This document shows, one piece after another, positions 1-11,148 of a stretch of DNA of 64,000 nucleotides. The stretch lies in the NCBI GenBank assembly GCA_963556305.1, contig OY745770.1, forward strand, positions 1,364,001 through 1,428,000, given 5' to 3'. Within the stretch, counting starts at the first letter, position 1, and the number at the start of each line of letters is the position of its first letter. The stretch is from Platismatia glauca. Lineage: Eukaryota; Ascomycota; Lecanoromycetes; Lecanorales; Parmeliaceae. The notes under the pieces were generated by a model. That model saw only the letters and a program-made list of their open reading frames with translations, did not search any database and had not been told where the DNA came from. A program made the translations under genes and the position numbers.

Positions 1-690
1 TCGCTGGAGAGCATTACAGTTGTCTTTCTGGTGATGTCGTTCGGGTCGTTGATCTTTGAGCTCCCAGCGGGACCTGCGAAGCCATATCTCGCGATTCCTG
101 ACATTACCTCGTGCTGGCCGCTCCACGATCGAACCATACTTCTTTTATTTATCGGCAGATCCGCAACGAGGTCTTGAGGCTTGCATGTAAAGAAATCACC
201 TCTATGGCGTCATCCTCGGTCCTCCAGGACTGTTTCAAAGTTCATCTCAGCAGCATCATTGGAGAAACTGGCGAGAGGTGTCCCTATGGATCCGGCAAAA
301 CCGTTAAATCTCGGCCATGACATGGGAGCAAGGTCTCTCGCTTGTGGATGGCAGGCTCACAGGCCCTGAAAAGCTTTGGATAGGCGTCCATCGACCATAC
401 GACTCGTGGCTGATTCGGGACGGCGCCTGAATTGGAACCCATGGCTGACAATGTGTTGAGAATATAACCCTGAGGACGGAGTGCAGCAAAATTGGAGCCG
501 AAGAGAGTCAATATTGGATGCAAAAGAAGTTGGAGCTTAACGGAGCCACAACTGGAGCTCAACATGGAAGCCTCAAATGAATCTCCCCTCCACCGAAGGC
601 TGCACGAACAAGATATCTGGAAAGAAAACACTCAAAGTGCTGGTATTTCTCTCCCAACTCGCTTTCCATCATTTGGCGGTATCCACGACA
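1..690. other. Gene-free left edge upstream of the CSC1-type gene
   Basis: No reading frame here has recognisable family features. Bases 1-400 could be the flank or remnant of a gene outside the window. From about 425 the stretch contains loosely spaced TTGGA-type motifs, listed separately. The rest is probably promoter and 5' leader of the gene starting at 691. Confidence 0.4.
425..565. repeat. Degenerate TTGGA(T/G)GC-type motif cluster
   Basis: Five short motifs lie within about 140 bases: GAATTGGAAC, AAATTGGAGCC, ATATTGGATGC, AGTTGGAGC and AACTGGAGC. They resemble motifs at about 3.8, 8.75, 8.9, 9.8 and 14.7 kb. They are imperfect and could be an eroded minisatellite. Confidence 0.35.
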
Positions 691-3401
691 ATGACATCCC
701 CGCTCGGTAGTGCTGGCACTGCGCTCTACGCTTCACCAGGAGCAGCAAGACACGCTCAAGGGCTCTCGCTCCGAAACTTTCTGGTATCACTCGTAACATC
801 GGCGGCCATATTTGCTATCAAAGTCTGTGCATTTGTTCTACTCAAGGATAGACTCAAACAAATCTAGTGAGCCCCAGTCGCCTTACAAGCGCAAAGATGC
901 TGAGTTCGTGCCAGTCAACCTCGAACTTATCTTGTGCCTGAAGGACAACGCACAATTCAACGTCCCTCAGGTACCATATCCTGGATCCCACGTATGTTCC
1001 AGCTTCCCGACAGGATCATCTTACAGCACTCGGGCTTAGATGCTTTCTTTTTCCTTCGATATATTCGAACTCTCCTCACCATCTTCACCAGCCTATCGGT
1101 CGTCATCCTACCATGCCTTATTCCCCTGAACCTACTTGGTGGCAATGATGTTGCAGGTGGAACCCAAGGTCTCGACAGGTACAGCTGGGCGAATATTGGG
1201 CTCGATCACACTGCATTCTACTGGGCCCATCTGTTGATGGCCTTGCTTGTGATCGTGTTCATATGCTACACCATTTACGTGGAACTACTTTTCTACGTTC
1301 ACGTCCGTAATTCATACCTGGTCTCACCTGCGCACCGTCTCTCAGAGGCCGCCAACACGATTCTGGTGACCGATATTCCCGAGGAGGACCTTCAGGGATT
1401 GGAGGATGTGTACGGTATATTTCCCGGTGGAGTCTATTCCGTCTGGATCAATCGAGATCTCTCCGCGCTATCGAAGAAGATGCGAGAGCGAAAAACCCTT
1501 GTTACCACGCTAGAAGCCGCGGAGACCAGCATCATATCATCGGCAACGAAGTCGTTCCATCAACGCAAGAGCCACGAGCTTGCACAATCGAGTGGGGCGG
1601 ATAGCGAAAAGGAGGGACTATTGTGGAGGCGCTACCTGAAGGAGAAGGACCGTGATCACATGTACATTTCACGACAAGGATGTAACTGGATGCCAGCAAT
1701 TCCTCTCATCGGAAAAAGGGTTGATACCATCCACCACTGCTTAGGCGAGCTGGTACGAATGAACAAAGAGATCAGGGCAGAAGTAACGGAGCTGGCCGAG
1801 CTCGAGTTGAATGGAAGAGAGTCAAGCAAGTATCCCCGAATGAAATCCGCCTTTATACGATTTAACACTCAATCCGCCGCGTACATGGCCTGCCAAACCC
1901 TCCTGAACGCCAACCCTCTGCACTTATCCGCCCGACACATCAACGTTTCCGTGCGGGAATTGAGATGGAGCACTCTGACTCAACGATGGTGGAATCGATA
2001 TACACGGAGTGGGTTGGTGTGGATCGCCATCGCTTCTCTTCTCATAATATGGGCCATACCCGTCGCATTCACGGGTTTCTTGTCCCAAACTACTACCTTG
2101 GGAGACTCCGTATCGTGGCTGCACTGGATATCTGGCGCTCCGGCGTGGCTGAGTGGGACTATTCAAGGTGTGCTACCGCAGTTGATGTTGGTGGCACTAA
2201 ACGCATTACTGCCGCTGGTCCTGCGCATTATCACGGGTTGGCAAGGTCTGTCAACGGAGACGACAGTCGAGCTGTCGCTGCAGAAATACTATTTCGTCTT
2301 TCTCTTTACGCTAAATTTCCTCACGGTTTCGCTGTCATCCAGTATTACGGCCATCGCTCAAGAACTCCTCCATGGCCCGAAATCTGCACCCGCACTATTG
2401 GCGAGAAACCTTCCCAAGGCGAGCAACTACTTTTTCTCCTATCTCACTTTACAAGGTCTTTCGATAAGTGCAGGTGCCTTCCTTCAAACCGGAGGTCTGA
2501 TCAACTGGCTTGTCCTCGCCCCGTGGACGGATCGCACACCGAGACAGAAGTGGGAGAGACAGATGGGTTTACCGGAGATTCGATGGGGTACATTCTACCC
2601 TCTTTACACGAACCTCGCATGTATTGGTAAGACGCTCGCATCGTTGCCGACGCCTCCGCTGATAATTTAGGCCTGACGTACTCCATCATCGCTCCCTTGA
2701 TACTCCCGTTTAGCGTTGCCACCTTCAGCTTGTTTTTGTTCGTATTCCGCTACAATCTGCTCTACGTGTCGGCTTTTCCGTACGATACTGGAGGTCAACT
2801 TTATCCGACTGCGTTGAAGCAACTCTTTACTGGGGTCTACATGATGGAGCTATGCCTGATAGGTCTTTTCCTGTCCACTCGCAATGATCGGGGTGTTTTT
2901 ACCGGTATTGGTCAGGCTGTGGTTATGATGATTGCCACAACATTGACGGTCATTTACCAACTGCTTCTGGGAAACATCTTCTCCTCAATTCTCAAATATT
3001 TGCCTGCCTTCCCGAAAGACAGTGAGGATGAAGGAGGGGGATCGAATGGGAATCAATCCTCAGCACCTGCGCTCGATCATTTACGACACCTAGGGCACAC
3101 CTGTTATGGCTGGATGAGACCTTCCAAGGAAGTCCCCCAAGATCTCCAAGAAAGTGTTAACGAGCTCGCACGGAACGAACTCGACGTAACAGATCGGCGT
3201 GGGTACAAGCATGAGGCTGCTGACCATCGCAGCCCTGTCGTCTGGATTCCAAAGGACGACCTTGGAATCAGCAAAGATGAGATCGCCCACGCCAAAAACT
3301 ACTCTTCAGATATCAGAATCAGTAATGAGTTTGCAGAGCTTGATATCAAAGGGCGCTTAACGATTTCGCAGAATATCTCTAACACTGATATCGTTCAATA
3401 G
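691..3401 (+). CDS. CSC1/OSCA-like (DUF221) calcium-permeable channel protein
   Basis: Predicted integral membrane protein of 872 residues of the CSC1/RSN1/TMEM63 family, osmosensitive or mechanosensitive cation channels of the plasma membrane or endomembranes. Exons are 691-866, 915-2626 and 2671-3401; introns of 48 nt (867-914) and 44 nt (2627-2670) have GT..AG ends. The first junction restores an IYQPRTYLVPE stretch typical of the family. Domain order fits: three N-terminal membrane segments, a soluble PHM7_cyt-like region with RNA-recognition-like fold (about residues 190-390), then the 7TM core and a hydrophilic tail. An in-frame ATG at 577 would add 38 residues; 691 is chosen because it begins just before the first membrane segment. 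The family is well supported; the substrate is not known from sequence. Confidence 0.88.
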
Positions 3402-3960
3402 ATCAGATCTGATGCCGTTTTGCTTTTCTCGACCACCGTTTACGGCTGGCCTACAGAGTACGTTAAGAGCCACGTCTATGGTTGAACCTCTGAATAGCGT
3501 GGGTGTAGATGGTTGAATTAGCTATGATGCATTTTACAGCCTTGCTTACACCAGCTTTACTTTGATGATAGCAACATTTGGCCACCTCTGATATTCTGCT
3601 TGTATTTAATTCTGTCTCTGTATTGGACAATCGGTCAACCTAATGACCATTTCTCATCAACGATTTATGTAATTCGAAGTGTTTCGTCTCCTTCACTTTC
3701 TCCTTGGCTTCACACTGCTGGATGAGCAAATCAATAGTGTCAAATTGCGTTAACGACGAGTACAGGACATGGGTTCGCTTTTGGATGTTGCCGTTCGAAG
3801 AAGGCCCCCGTTATGGATGCTAATGTCTGGAGCCGATTGTGGATGCTACCGCATATTTAGATCATAAACCGACGAGACAGACTTTTGGTCTGCCGAAAAT
3901 GTATGGAGACGTTCGGATTCTCTCAGAAAAGGACCATTTACAGATATTTGAACATCTACC
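3402..3960. other. Intergenic: terminator side of CSC1-type gene and promoter of sirtuin-Ulp1 gene
   Basis: No gene is seen. The right half carries TGGATG-containing motifs (separate entry) that run into the start codon of the next gene, where the ATG itself lies in CCATGGATGC. Confidence 0.5.
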
Positions 3961-3980
3961 ATGGATGCTCGCACTCTTAA
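3770..3980. repeat. Degenerate TGGATGC motif cluster overlapping the next start codon
   Basis: TTTGGATGTTGCC, TTATGGATGCTAA, TTGTGGATGCTACC and CCATGGATGCTCG occur in about 200 bases. They match the reverse complement of the 16-bp units at 8.9 kb. The last copy contains the start codon of the sirtuin-Ulp1 gene. Confidence 0.4.
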
Positions 3981-6900
3981 GGTGAGGCTGTCCGACATAT
4001 CCTTCGAAAGTCTACTGAGTGTTTCTATAGTTCCAACGCTCTCTCAAGAGTTTGCTGGAGGAATCAAATCCTGAAGAGGACGACAGCATCAACCGCAAAA
4101 TTATTGACGTCCTCCAGACGGAGATTCGGCGACTCTCTGGGAAAGTGCAAGAAACTGAAAAGGTCTTACAGCCTCCAGCCGCTCATCCACAGCCAAACTC
4201 TACGCTTAACAGGACTCCACCAAACAACAAAGCAGGGCTGGTCTCTACTCGAACCGTGCATCCGCAAAATAAGATTGATATTATTACGACTGCCAGTAAT
4301 CAAGCAAACCTAGATAGTAATAGTTTCTCGACGGCAGGTCCTACAGTATCCACCCAAGGAGATTCACAAGATGCCTTATTACGTATGTCGATGGACGATG
4401 CCAAAACAGGCTACACTGAATCCTCTCCAGTGGCAACTCCGCCAGGTATTTTCCCTCAAAATCTTTCACTCTGACGAGACCTACTAATACCGGAAGACAT
4501 TACGAATGATGTGGAGCAGGAGTTACAGGAGATCGCCAGTGTTATAAACGAGGCTTCTCGAATCATCGTGTTTGTAGGCGCCGGGATTAGTACTAATTGC
4601 GGCATACCGGTGAGTGTTAATCTCTACTTTTGACCATGTTTAGATAACAATCATCCAGGACTTTCGATCAGAAACTGGCCTTCACAAGACCAATCGAGGT
4701 CTTTTTGAGAGAGAAGTGCTCGATGACGACGAAAGACGGAAAGACTTATATAGATGCTTGATCGAAATACGGAACAAAGCGAAATCCGAAGATCTGGTTC
4801 AGACGGATACGCATCGATTTCTCCAAGTTCTTCAACGATCCGGAAAGCTCCAAAGATGTTATACCCAGAATCTGGATGGACTGGAGGCAAGGGCAGGTTT
4901 GAATGCTGAAATCGAGTCCAAAGACTGCGACGTGGTCCAGCTACATGGTAACCTTGAGTCCTTCAGGTGCTCTTATTGTAGCCATTTCACAAGCTGGGAT
5001 GGCGTGCGCGAGACCGCTCTTGCTTCCGGAGAGATCGTAACATGTCCTGAATGCGCGTCGAAGGTAGAAGAACGGCGGAGAAGGGGAGGGAGAACGAACA
5101 TCCACGTTGGACATTTGCGACCCAATATTGTCCTTTACCACGATATTGACGATCCTTTGAGCGAGACAAAAGCGAGGATCATCGACGAAGACGCGGACTC
5201 AACGCCGGATGTCCTCCTCGTCATTGGTACATCATTGGCCATCGACGGCCCAAGGTATGAGCTCAAGAACAAGCTGATTCCCGCAGTACGTCGGAATGGT
5301 GGAAAGGTGATATACGTCAACAATAATCCTCCTCCGAGGGCATTTGCCAAGCCCGTGGTCGATTATATATTCGAAATGGACTGCGACTACTGGGTGCGAG
5401 ACCTTGCCGCACGCGAACCTTCCTTGCGGGAAGAAGAGGCGGGACACAGTTCCCTGCGTCTCTCCTGTGGCTTCGACTTTCAGCCAAAAGCGGAGACTGT
5501 CGATGAAGTGATCAAAGAGGCTGAGCTTCAACGGATCTCCATTGGTGATTATTCAGATGTGCATTTCAGGACCAGAACGAAGGAAGAAGTGAGAGAAGAC
5601 TTGAGTCCTTTTCTACCTTCGAATTGGCTTTCGACGTCCCCGCTCATGTCTGTGTTGTCCCTTTTCGGATGGGGCGAATCTACGATAGTCCTACACAGTA
5701 AGCATACGGCATTCAATACGAATGATATTGAGAAGAGAAAGGAGATGCTGGACGGGCCTGTGTGGCCAATCGGACGGAAACATACGCGCATAATCATCCC
5801 GCACAATCCCAGCGATCATTGGATCCTGATCGTGGTGGATATTCTGATCCGCACCATAAGTCACTACAGCTCACTGCCTGGGTATCACCTGGGTGATTGT
5901 TGTGAATTTGTGGAGGCGCAAATGAAGCGGGTCGGTGAGAAACTCGGTCAAGACTATTCCCGCTGGAATTCTCCCCGTGAAGGTGTAAGTACAAGTTCCC
6001 TTTCTATAAGTCCAGTCAGCTTATGACTTTATAGAAGTCCCATCAACAGACGAATGGCTCGGACTGCGGGATATACCTTCTGGAGAATGCGAGACGCCTC
6101 AACCAAGGCGAGGTCGTCAACGGAGCGCCAATCGAGGCGGAGAGCCTAAGGGTTTTTTACGCCGAATTATTACTCGCGAGATCTCTTCACGAAGCTAGCG
6201 AGCAGACTATGCTCAAGAGCGTGCTATATCCGGAAACCTCAAGGTCATGGCAGGTTGGTACTGCGCCTCGCTCCTACGCATTTGATCTCGACTCCACACG
6301 AGCGAAACGGAGGAAATTACAGATTGAAGAGGTCGAAGCTCAAACTGCTCGCGTTGACGAAAGCGACTCTGATAGGGATGAAGGTAGCGCTCGGCGACTG
6401 GATCTCGCGACCATCAAGGCCAACATCTCAACCCTCTTCAAGTCGTCCCCTGCGTGCCCGTGGATGCGATACCTGGAGCGCTTCGCCAACTGCCGTCTCC
6501 AAAGGAGCAAAGCCTTAGTGGGATATACGCGGGCTTCTCGTCTTCTCGAAATGGCGGCGGCGTTCGCTTGTCCCGAACATTTTGTCGCTTTGAAGGGTGC
6601 TATCGCTCACTACCGCGTGCTAGCACCAGATGAAGTTATCCAGGCGCCACTTGACTTATCAAGCCACCTATACACGGTAGGCGTTTGGACAGAACGTCTC
6701 GGGCTCATCAATGTCATCCTTCAACGCTTCGTGCGCGCTTACTTCACCTCACTAATCGATGAAGGAGCGCACGTTTACCAAGACCGAGCTGGGCAGGTGT
6801 TCCAGAACGGCTGCGCTGTAAGTAAGTCTGTCAAAGCTACAGTGGTCAAGATTCATCCAAAAATGAAAGGATGGGACTCATCCACCAACCCTGCCGAAAG

Positions 6901-7378
6901 ATCCGCGTTTTCGGAAGTTCAGCGCAATCTGAGGAGGTGGAGACAGGAGGGGGCTATCTGGTCTTCCATCCAAAATCGATTCTCTTCTCTCGCTCTCCTC
7001 ACTCTGGTGCCGCATCATGTTCGGGTACTACCTGCTTCTCAGAGCATTTCGGGATCTTCGTAAGTGTTGAAGATGAGATTTGATTGGCATCGACTGATCT
7101 ATGGTAGCTTCCAAACCGAAATTCCACGTGATGCTCGGGCTCTCTTCGTTGAAGCTCTTGCCGAACTTCGCCCACACCTATGGAGCTATGTGCCTAAGCT
7201 GGCACACCTCTTCGATATCCTATCTCGCCCAAGCAAGCTGAAGACCCGCCAGTTCAAGATAGAGCTAGCCACCGACGATGAGATTCGGAATGCCGCTCCG
7301 GGTTCTACACTGCTAATGAATGCTTTCGACTACGTGGACGAAGGCAAGAACGAGCTACTCTCTATGTCAATGAGATAA
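3961..7378 (+). CDS. Sirtuin (Sir2) fused to Ulp1-like C48 cysteine protease domain
   Basis: Predicted 1056-residue two-enzyme protein. Exons are 3961-3981, 4031-4445, 4497-4609, 4659-5984, 6035-7059 and 7108-7378; all junctions keep frame. Residues 1-145 are partly coiled coil. A class I, Hst3/Hst4-like sirtuin follows: GAG at 173-175, GIPDFRS, TQNLDG, catalytic His279 in QLHGN, zinc cysteines 287/290 and 312/315, then VIGTSL. Sirtuins remove acyl groups from lysine using NAD. Residues about 510-650 read as an Ulp1 (SUMO or ubiquitin-like protease) core: His570 followed by Trp, Gln630, and Cys636 in SDCGIYLL. The usual Asp after His (DSL) appears as Ser587 (SSLPG), so protease activity is uncertain. 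The C-terminal 400 residues, with an RAKRRKLQ basic patch, are unrecognised. The sirtuin call is firm and the Ulp1 call good; biological role unknown. Confidence 0.85.
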
Positions 7379-7727
7379 CCAATTCTTTATTGATAGCATT
7401 TCAATCTTGGCACAGCTAGAGTCTGTATTCAAAGAGAAAGATCAATACGGTCAAGCTTCCCGTGAGTGATTTGCGAGAGCCAAACCAGTAAGTCCCGGAG
7501 AGAAAGGATTTTGCGATTAAAACCTGTATGTTCCAAAAGCAAGCAATCCTCAAGTCATTTGGGATCGAAGCCCTGCCATGTTGAAGGAATCGCATCCGAA
7601 ATCGGCTCCCATCCAGATGTGGCTCTTGACTCTGAGTTCGAAGTATCACGAAGATATTACATCTAATTTTCAGGTTTTCAAAATCAGTATCTAAAGTTGA
7701 TATATACAGTGAGGTGGAAACGTAGGC
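7379..7727. other. Intergenic spacer
   Basis: About 350 bases between the fusion gene and the next hypothetical gene. Only short shadow frames are present, and no repeat or RNA signal was seen. Confidence 0.5.
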
Positions 7728-8603
7728 ATGGCTATGAAGTTGTCTATGTTTAGGAGGGTAATTCAGGATATATCTGAATGTCGAACCATACTCATACGCT
7801 GCCTCTCGGGCGCCAATTTGTTCGCACTGCGGAGGGCGGTCGGCTTCTGGCTATCGGATAGGGAAAAGAGAGCACATCTGAGCTTGCTATGGGACGTGTT
7901 CGAGCACATGAAATGGAATGAGGATATGGGAGGAGTCATCATGATGGGACGAGGCCTTGACTTCCGCCGAGTTGAAGCACTCGTGCGGGAATCTGCTACC
8001 ATGCACAGGAAAAAGCTGGTCCCTTTCCTCATCATGATTCGGCCACCTTTCGGTTACGAGAACCTCGTCCCCTGGACCAAGCAGGCCTTGTTGAGTATAA
8101 CGCGTTCTACTAGAATAACGGTCATGAAAGCGGCTGAACATCCAAACTTTTGGGATACGACGCCCATTGCCACTATTGAAGGGTTCGCAGCTGGTGTTGA
8201 GATATCCATTCCAATTACGACTGTGGCGCAAGAGGCACCTCAAAGCCAGCTAGGTCATGCTACCATCGACAGAGCTGCTGCCATGTCTATCTTTCAGCCT
8301 GTGCTTAACGATGCTACTCGGATCGCAATCGTTAAAGTAGAACTGGACTCTGTCAGATACGAGACGGGTAATGTCGCAGCCTACAAGACTAACGATACTT
8401 TCAGCATATGCATGTTTGGACCTCAGTACATGACCAACGTCTCACTCATACACAAAGCACCTTCAGAAGGACCAAGATGCAATTGGCCTGATAGCCCTCA
8501 GGTTGTCACGCGAGTGATCAATACCTACTCACCTGCAGAGCCAGATTCGATTCATGCTGCTTGGCAAAGGAGGAATGCACTTCAAGGATGGTTGCAAAGG
8601 TGA
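7728..8603 (+). CDS. Hypothetical protein
   Basis: A 291-residue open frame with no interrupting stop. The start is the first ATG (7728). The N-terminal 60 residues (CLSGANLFALRRAVGFWLS) have the leucine-rich helical look of an F-box-like segment, but the motif is too weak to claim. I do not recognise the rest. No membrane segment or signal peptide is evident. It lies between the sirtuin-Ulp1 fusion and a repeat-rich spacer, in what looks like accessory DNA. Codon use and uninterrupted length favour a real gene. Confidence 0.5.
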   Translation: MAMKLSMFRRVIQDISECRTILIRCLSGANLFALRRAVGFWLSDREKRAHLSLLWDVFEHMKWNEDMGGVIMMGRGLDFRRVEALVRESATMHRKKLVPFLIMIRPPFGYENLVPWTKQALLSITRSTRITVMKAAEHPNFWDTTPIATIEGFAAGVEISIPITTVAQEAPQSQLGHATIDRAAAMSIFQPVLNDATRIAIVKVELDSVRYETGNVAAYKTNDTFSICMFGPQYMTNVSLIHKAPSEGPRCNWPDSPQVVTRVINTYSPAEPDSIHAAWQRRNALQGWLQR

Positions 8604-8734
8604 TTTGCATTTCCCCTATGAAAGATGGGTGACGACGCCTAGCCGTCTGGGTAGTTCCTTAGCTGTGCTTGACTTAGGATTCTATTCGCTGCTATACAAT
8701 TCTTCTCTATTTCTTTGCTGGTTGGCAATATCCA

Positions 8735-8790
8735 CTCTGCTCCAATTCTGACGCCCTGCTCCAGTCCTGGCTCCCTGCTTCAAGTCAGGA
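8735..8790. repeat. Degenerate TGGAGC-type repeat cluster (reverse orientation)
   Basis: CTGCTCCAATTCTGA, CTGCTCCAGTCCTGG and CTGCTTCAAG follow each other. On the minus strand these read as TGGAGC motifs like those near 0.5 kb and 14.7 kb. Confidence 0.35.
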
Positions 8791-8884
8791 ACTTTGGCCT
8801 TCAGTTCTCCCGCTAGGATCGTTCGATATAAGATAATCAAGGACTATTGTTAGGCACTTTGGAATTGGCTGCCTTGTTAGAAGG

Positions 8885-9000
8885 CGAACCAGATGGCAGC
8901 ATCCACAACTGGTGGCATCCACAACTGGCAACATCCTGTATGTATCCAGAAATGGAGGCATCCACAAATGGTGGTATCCAGAAATGGCAGCATCCATGAT
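8885..9000. repeat. 16-bp degenerate tandem repeat
   Basis: Five to six imperfect units of about 16 bp such as TGGCATCCACAACTGG, AGGCATCCACAAATGG and TGGTATCCAGAAATGG, with one longer unit in the middle. This is the clearest tandem array of the dispersed family. Confidence 0.75.
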
Positions 9001-9804
9001 TAGTATATGAGGACCGGAAGCTTCCATAAATGTTTTGGCAAGTCCCACTCATTATAGCAATAGCGCTAGAACTATCAATTCAAGATAACAGCAAAGCAGA
9101 CCTAAGAATCATGTGCCTTATTATCATTTTTCGACGAAGACTATCCAACGGACATCCCCCCAAACCTATCAGATGTCCATTGAGCAGGTGGCTGCGCCGC
9201 AAGTTCCCACACTTCTTTGACGAGAACGACATGCTTTCTGATATGCCGTCTCGAACATCGCCACTCGATGTCGCTCCTACGAATGTGCCTACTCGGGGAA
9301 GTGGGAAAGCAAATTTCACTCTAGCTCCCCAAGCAGACGGAAGCGCTCCCCCATACACTTCGGAGATATCCTTTTATAAGTCAGATTAGCATTCGATTGG
9401 ACTAGCTTTGATTGCTCATTTGATCGTCACAATATAAGCATGGAGATTCGGGTTGAGCTCCGCTGACGGATGAGGGATAGTGTTTTATAATTAGAGATCA
9501 TTCTTGTCTAATTATATGTTTAGAGCAATGAAATCAGTCCACATCTTATTGGTTGTCCTGAGGTACCCCAATAGTATATCTCAACCAGCTCTATGAAATT
9601 CTTAGATTATTGGACCAAAAAAAGGGGGGGAAGAGGTGACGGTGGCGATCTAGCACGATGTATAAGGACTGGAGAAAGAGAAATTGAGAGAAGATTATCA
9701 GGGCATACATAAAACGGGAAGCAACACCACCGAGCTTCCAGTTCTGGCTGTTCTCATCAAATCATCTGCCAAGGCAACCTCAAGATCTATAATATATGCA
9801 CGAC

Positions 9805-9865
9805 TCTCAGCAGTGCTCCATAAATGGCTCTTCTAGGAGTGCTCCAGAAATGACCCTCTCGAAAT
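9805..9865. repeat. Degenerate GTGCTCCA(T/G)AAATGG-type repeat
   Basis: Two to three units (GTGCTCCATAAATGGC, AGTGCTCCAGAAATGA) clearly related to the 8.9 kb array by the shared TCCA(T/G)AAATG core. Confidence 0.45.
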
Positions 9866-10010
9866 TTAGGTTTCTTATATGGGGATCAATACACACAAAA
9901 GACATCAGCGAAACATCTTTATACGGAGAGTGCTAGAAATAGTCATACACCGACCAATCTTCAAGTATAAGAGCACCCTTACATTTGAATCATATAAGAC
10001 AGCTGGGACC

Positions 10011-10622
10011 ATGTCTACAATCCGGCAGATTTGGCGTTCTCTCCTGCGTCAAGACAAAAGCGTGGACAAATGGCGCTCTATCTTAACCGATCCATCGTCT
10101 GCAATTTTACTGCACCAGCAAGACAAGAATGTTAATCAGCTACAAAATATGTTGCAAGAGCTTTCTATCTCGGGTCGGGAGACCTTCGCCTCCACCATCA
10201 CGCTCCTTACGACGAAGATATGCGTTGCCGAAAACGAGGATGAGTTCTCATATATTCGCGCCGTTCTGGAAGTCTTCGTCCTTTACTCCATCACCACATC
10301 AGACTTCGCCTGGATGCGTGACAGCCGCGCTGCATACATAGGGAGACAAGCCGAAATTATGTCAGAGATCACCTTTTCTCTTAGTCGAGTGCCTTCCCCT
10401 CTGGATGCTAGTTCAAGTGAGGGTTCCCTTCGGTTGGCTGCGATGCGGGAGAAGATATCGCGCAGCGAACACTGTCGCTCCAATATCATCAAAAAGACTG
10501 TTGAATTGGCAAGCATTATGCCGCTAGATCTGCCATTTGTGACTTACGACCACGGAAATCAATTCCACCGGCTCAATGCCATCAATTTCATGAAGAAAAT
10601 AAAGCCTACCGGGCATCATTAG
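10011..10622 (+). CDS. Hypothetical protein
   Basis: A 203-residue frame from ATG 10011. The frame opens upstream at 9879, but the 44 extra residues look like leader translation, and MSTIRQIW is a better start. The protein is mostly helical and soluble by eye, without signal peptide or membrane segment. A serine-rich turn (SPLDASSSEGS) lies near the middle. I do not recognise a family. It sits alone between the repeat-rich spacer and the tail of the DUF3723 gene, and may be an accessory gene. Confidence 0.45.
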   Translation: MSTIRQIWRSLLRQDKSVDKWRSILTDPSSAILLHQQDKNVNQLQNMLQELSISGRETFASTITLLTTKICVAENEDEFSYIRAVLEVFVLYSITTSDFAWMRDSRAAYIGRQAEIMSEITFSLSRVPSPLDASSSEGSLRLAAMREKISRSEHCRSNIIKKTVELASIMPLDLPFVTYDHGNQFHRLNAINFMKKIKPTGHH

Positions 10623-11148
10623 ATAGCTATGGCCTACTGCCTCGCCATAGAGCACAGGGTCTACGATCCTCCTCCAGCATATGTCGATGGATCAGATCAC
10701 CAAGCCATCAGAACGGCTTAACCTTCAACTGGAAGGAGTCAGTTAGAAGCAAGATCTTTAGTATTAGGTGAAGGGCGAAGATTTACATTTCAGCTATCAT
10801 GCTGGGCCAATCATAGTATTTTCTTCGATTTTAATTGTTGGTCTTTTTTCTTCAACTAGAGGGGTCCAATTTCACAATCAGTATAAATCAATTCAAGCAA
10901 ATGAAGTTCGAAACCAATAGATTGTACCTACTTAATTTACCAGTTTATTGCACATTTTTGGATATACCCTGACCTATTGAGCATCCACTCTGTATTTTCG
11001 GAGCAGCTAGCCGGTTGACCGGGGTATTCTCAGTTGCTTGTGCACAGATGCGAATAGACATTCATCGAAGGCGTGATTGCGAACTATTTGCAGCATATAT
11101 ATATTGTAAGGCTTGGCAACAGGTGACCCATCCACTTGATATTGCAGA
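10623..11148. other. AT-rich intergenic spacer
   Basis: Between the ends of two convergent genes. AT-rich with no supported frame; it probably holds both 3' ends. Confidence 0.5.

Larger units (their letters stand above)
8604..10010. other. Repeat-rich gene-poor spacer
   Basis: Contains three clusters of the dispersed TGGA(T/G)GC-type repeat (8735-8790, 8885-9000, 9805-9865) and AT-rich sequence. A small frame at 9111-9389 (92 codons from ATG) has no recognisable feature and is not called as a gene. No transposase or recombinase frame is seen. Confidence 0.5.
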
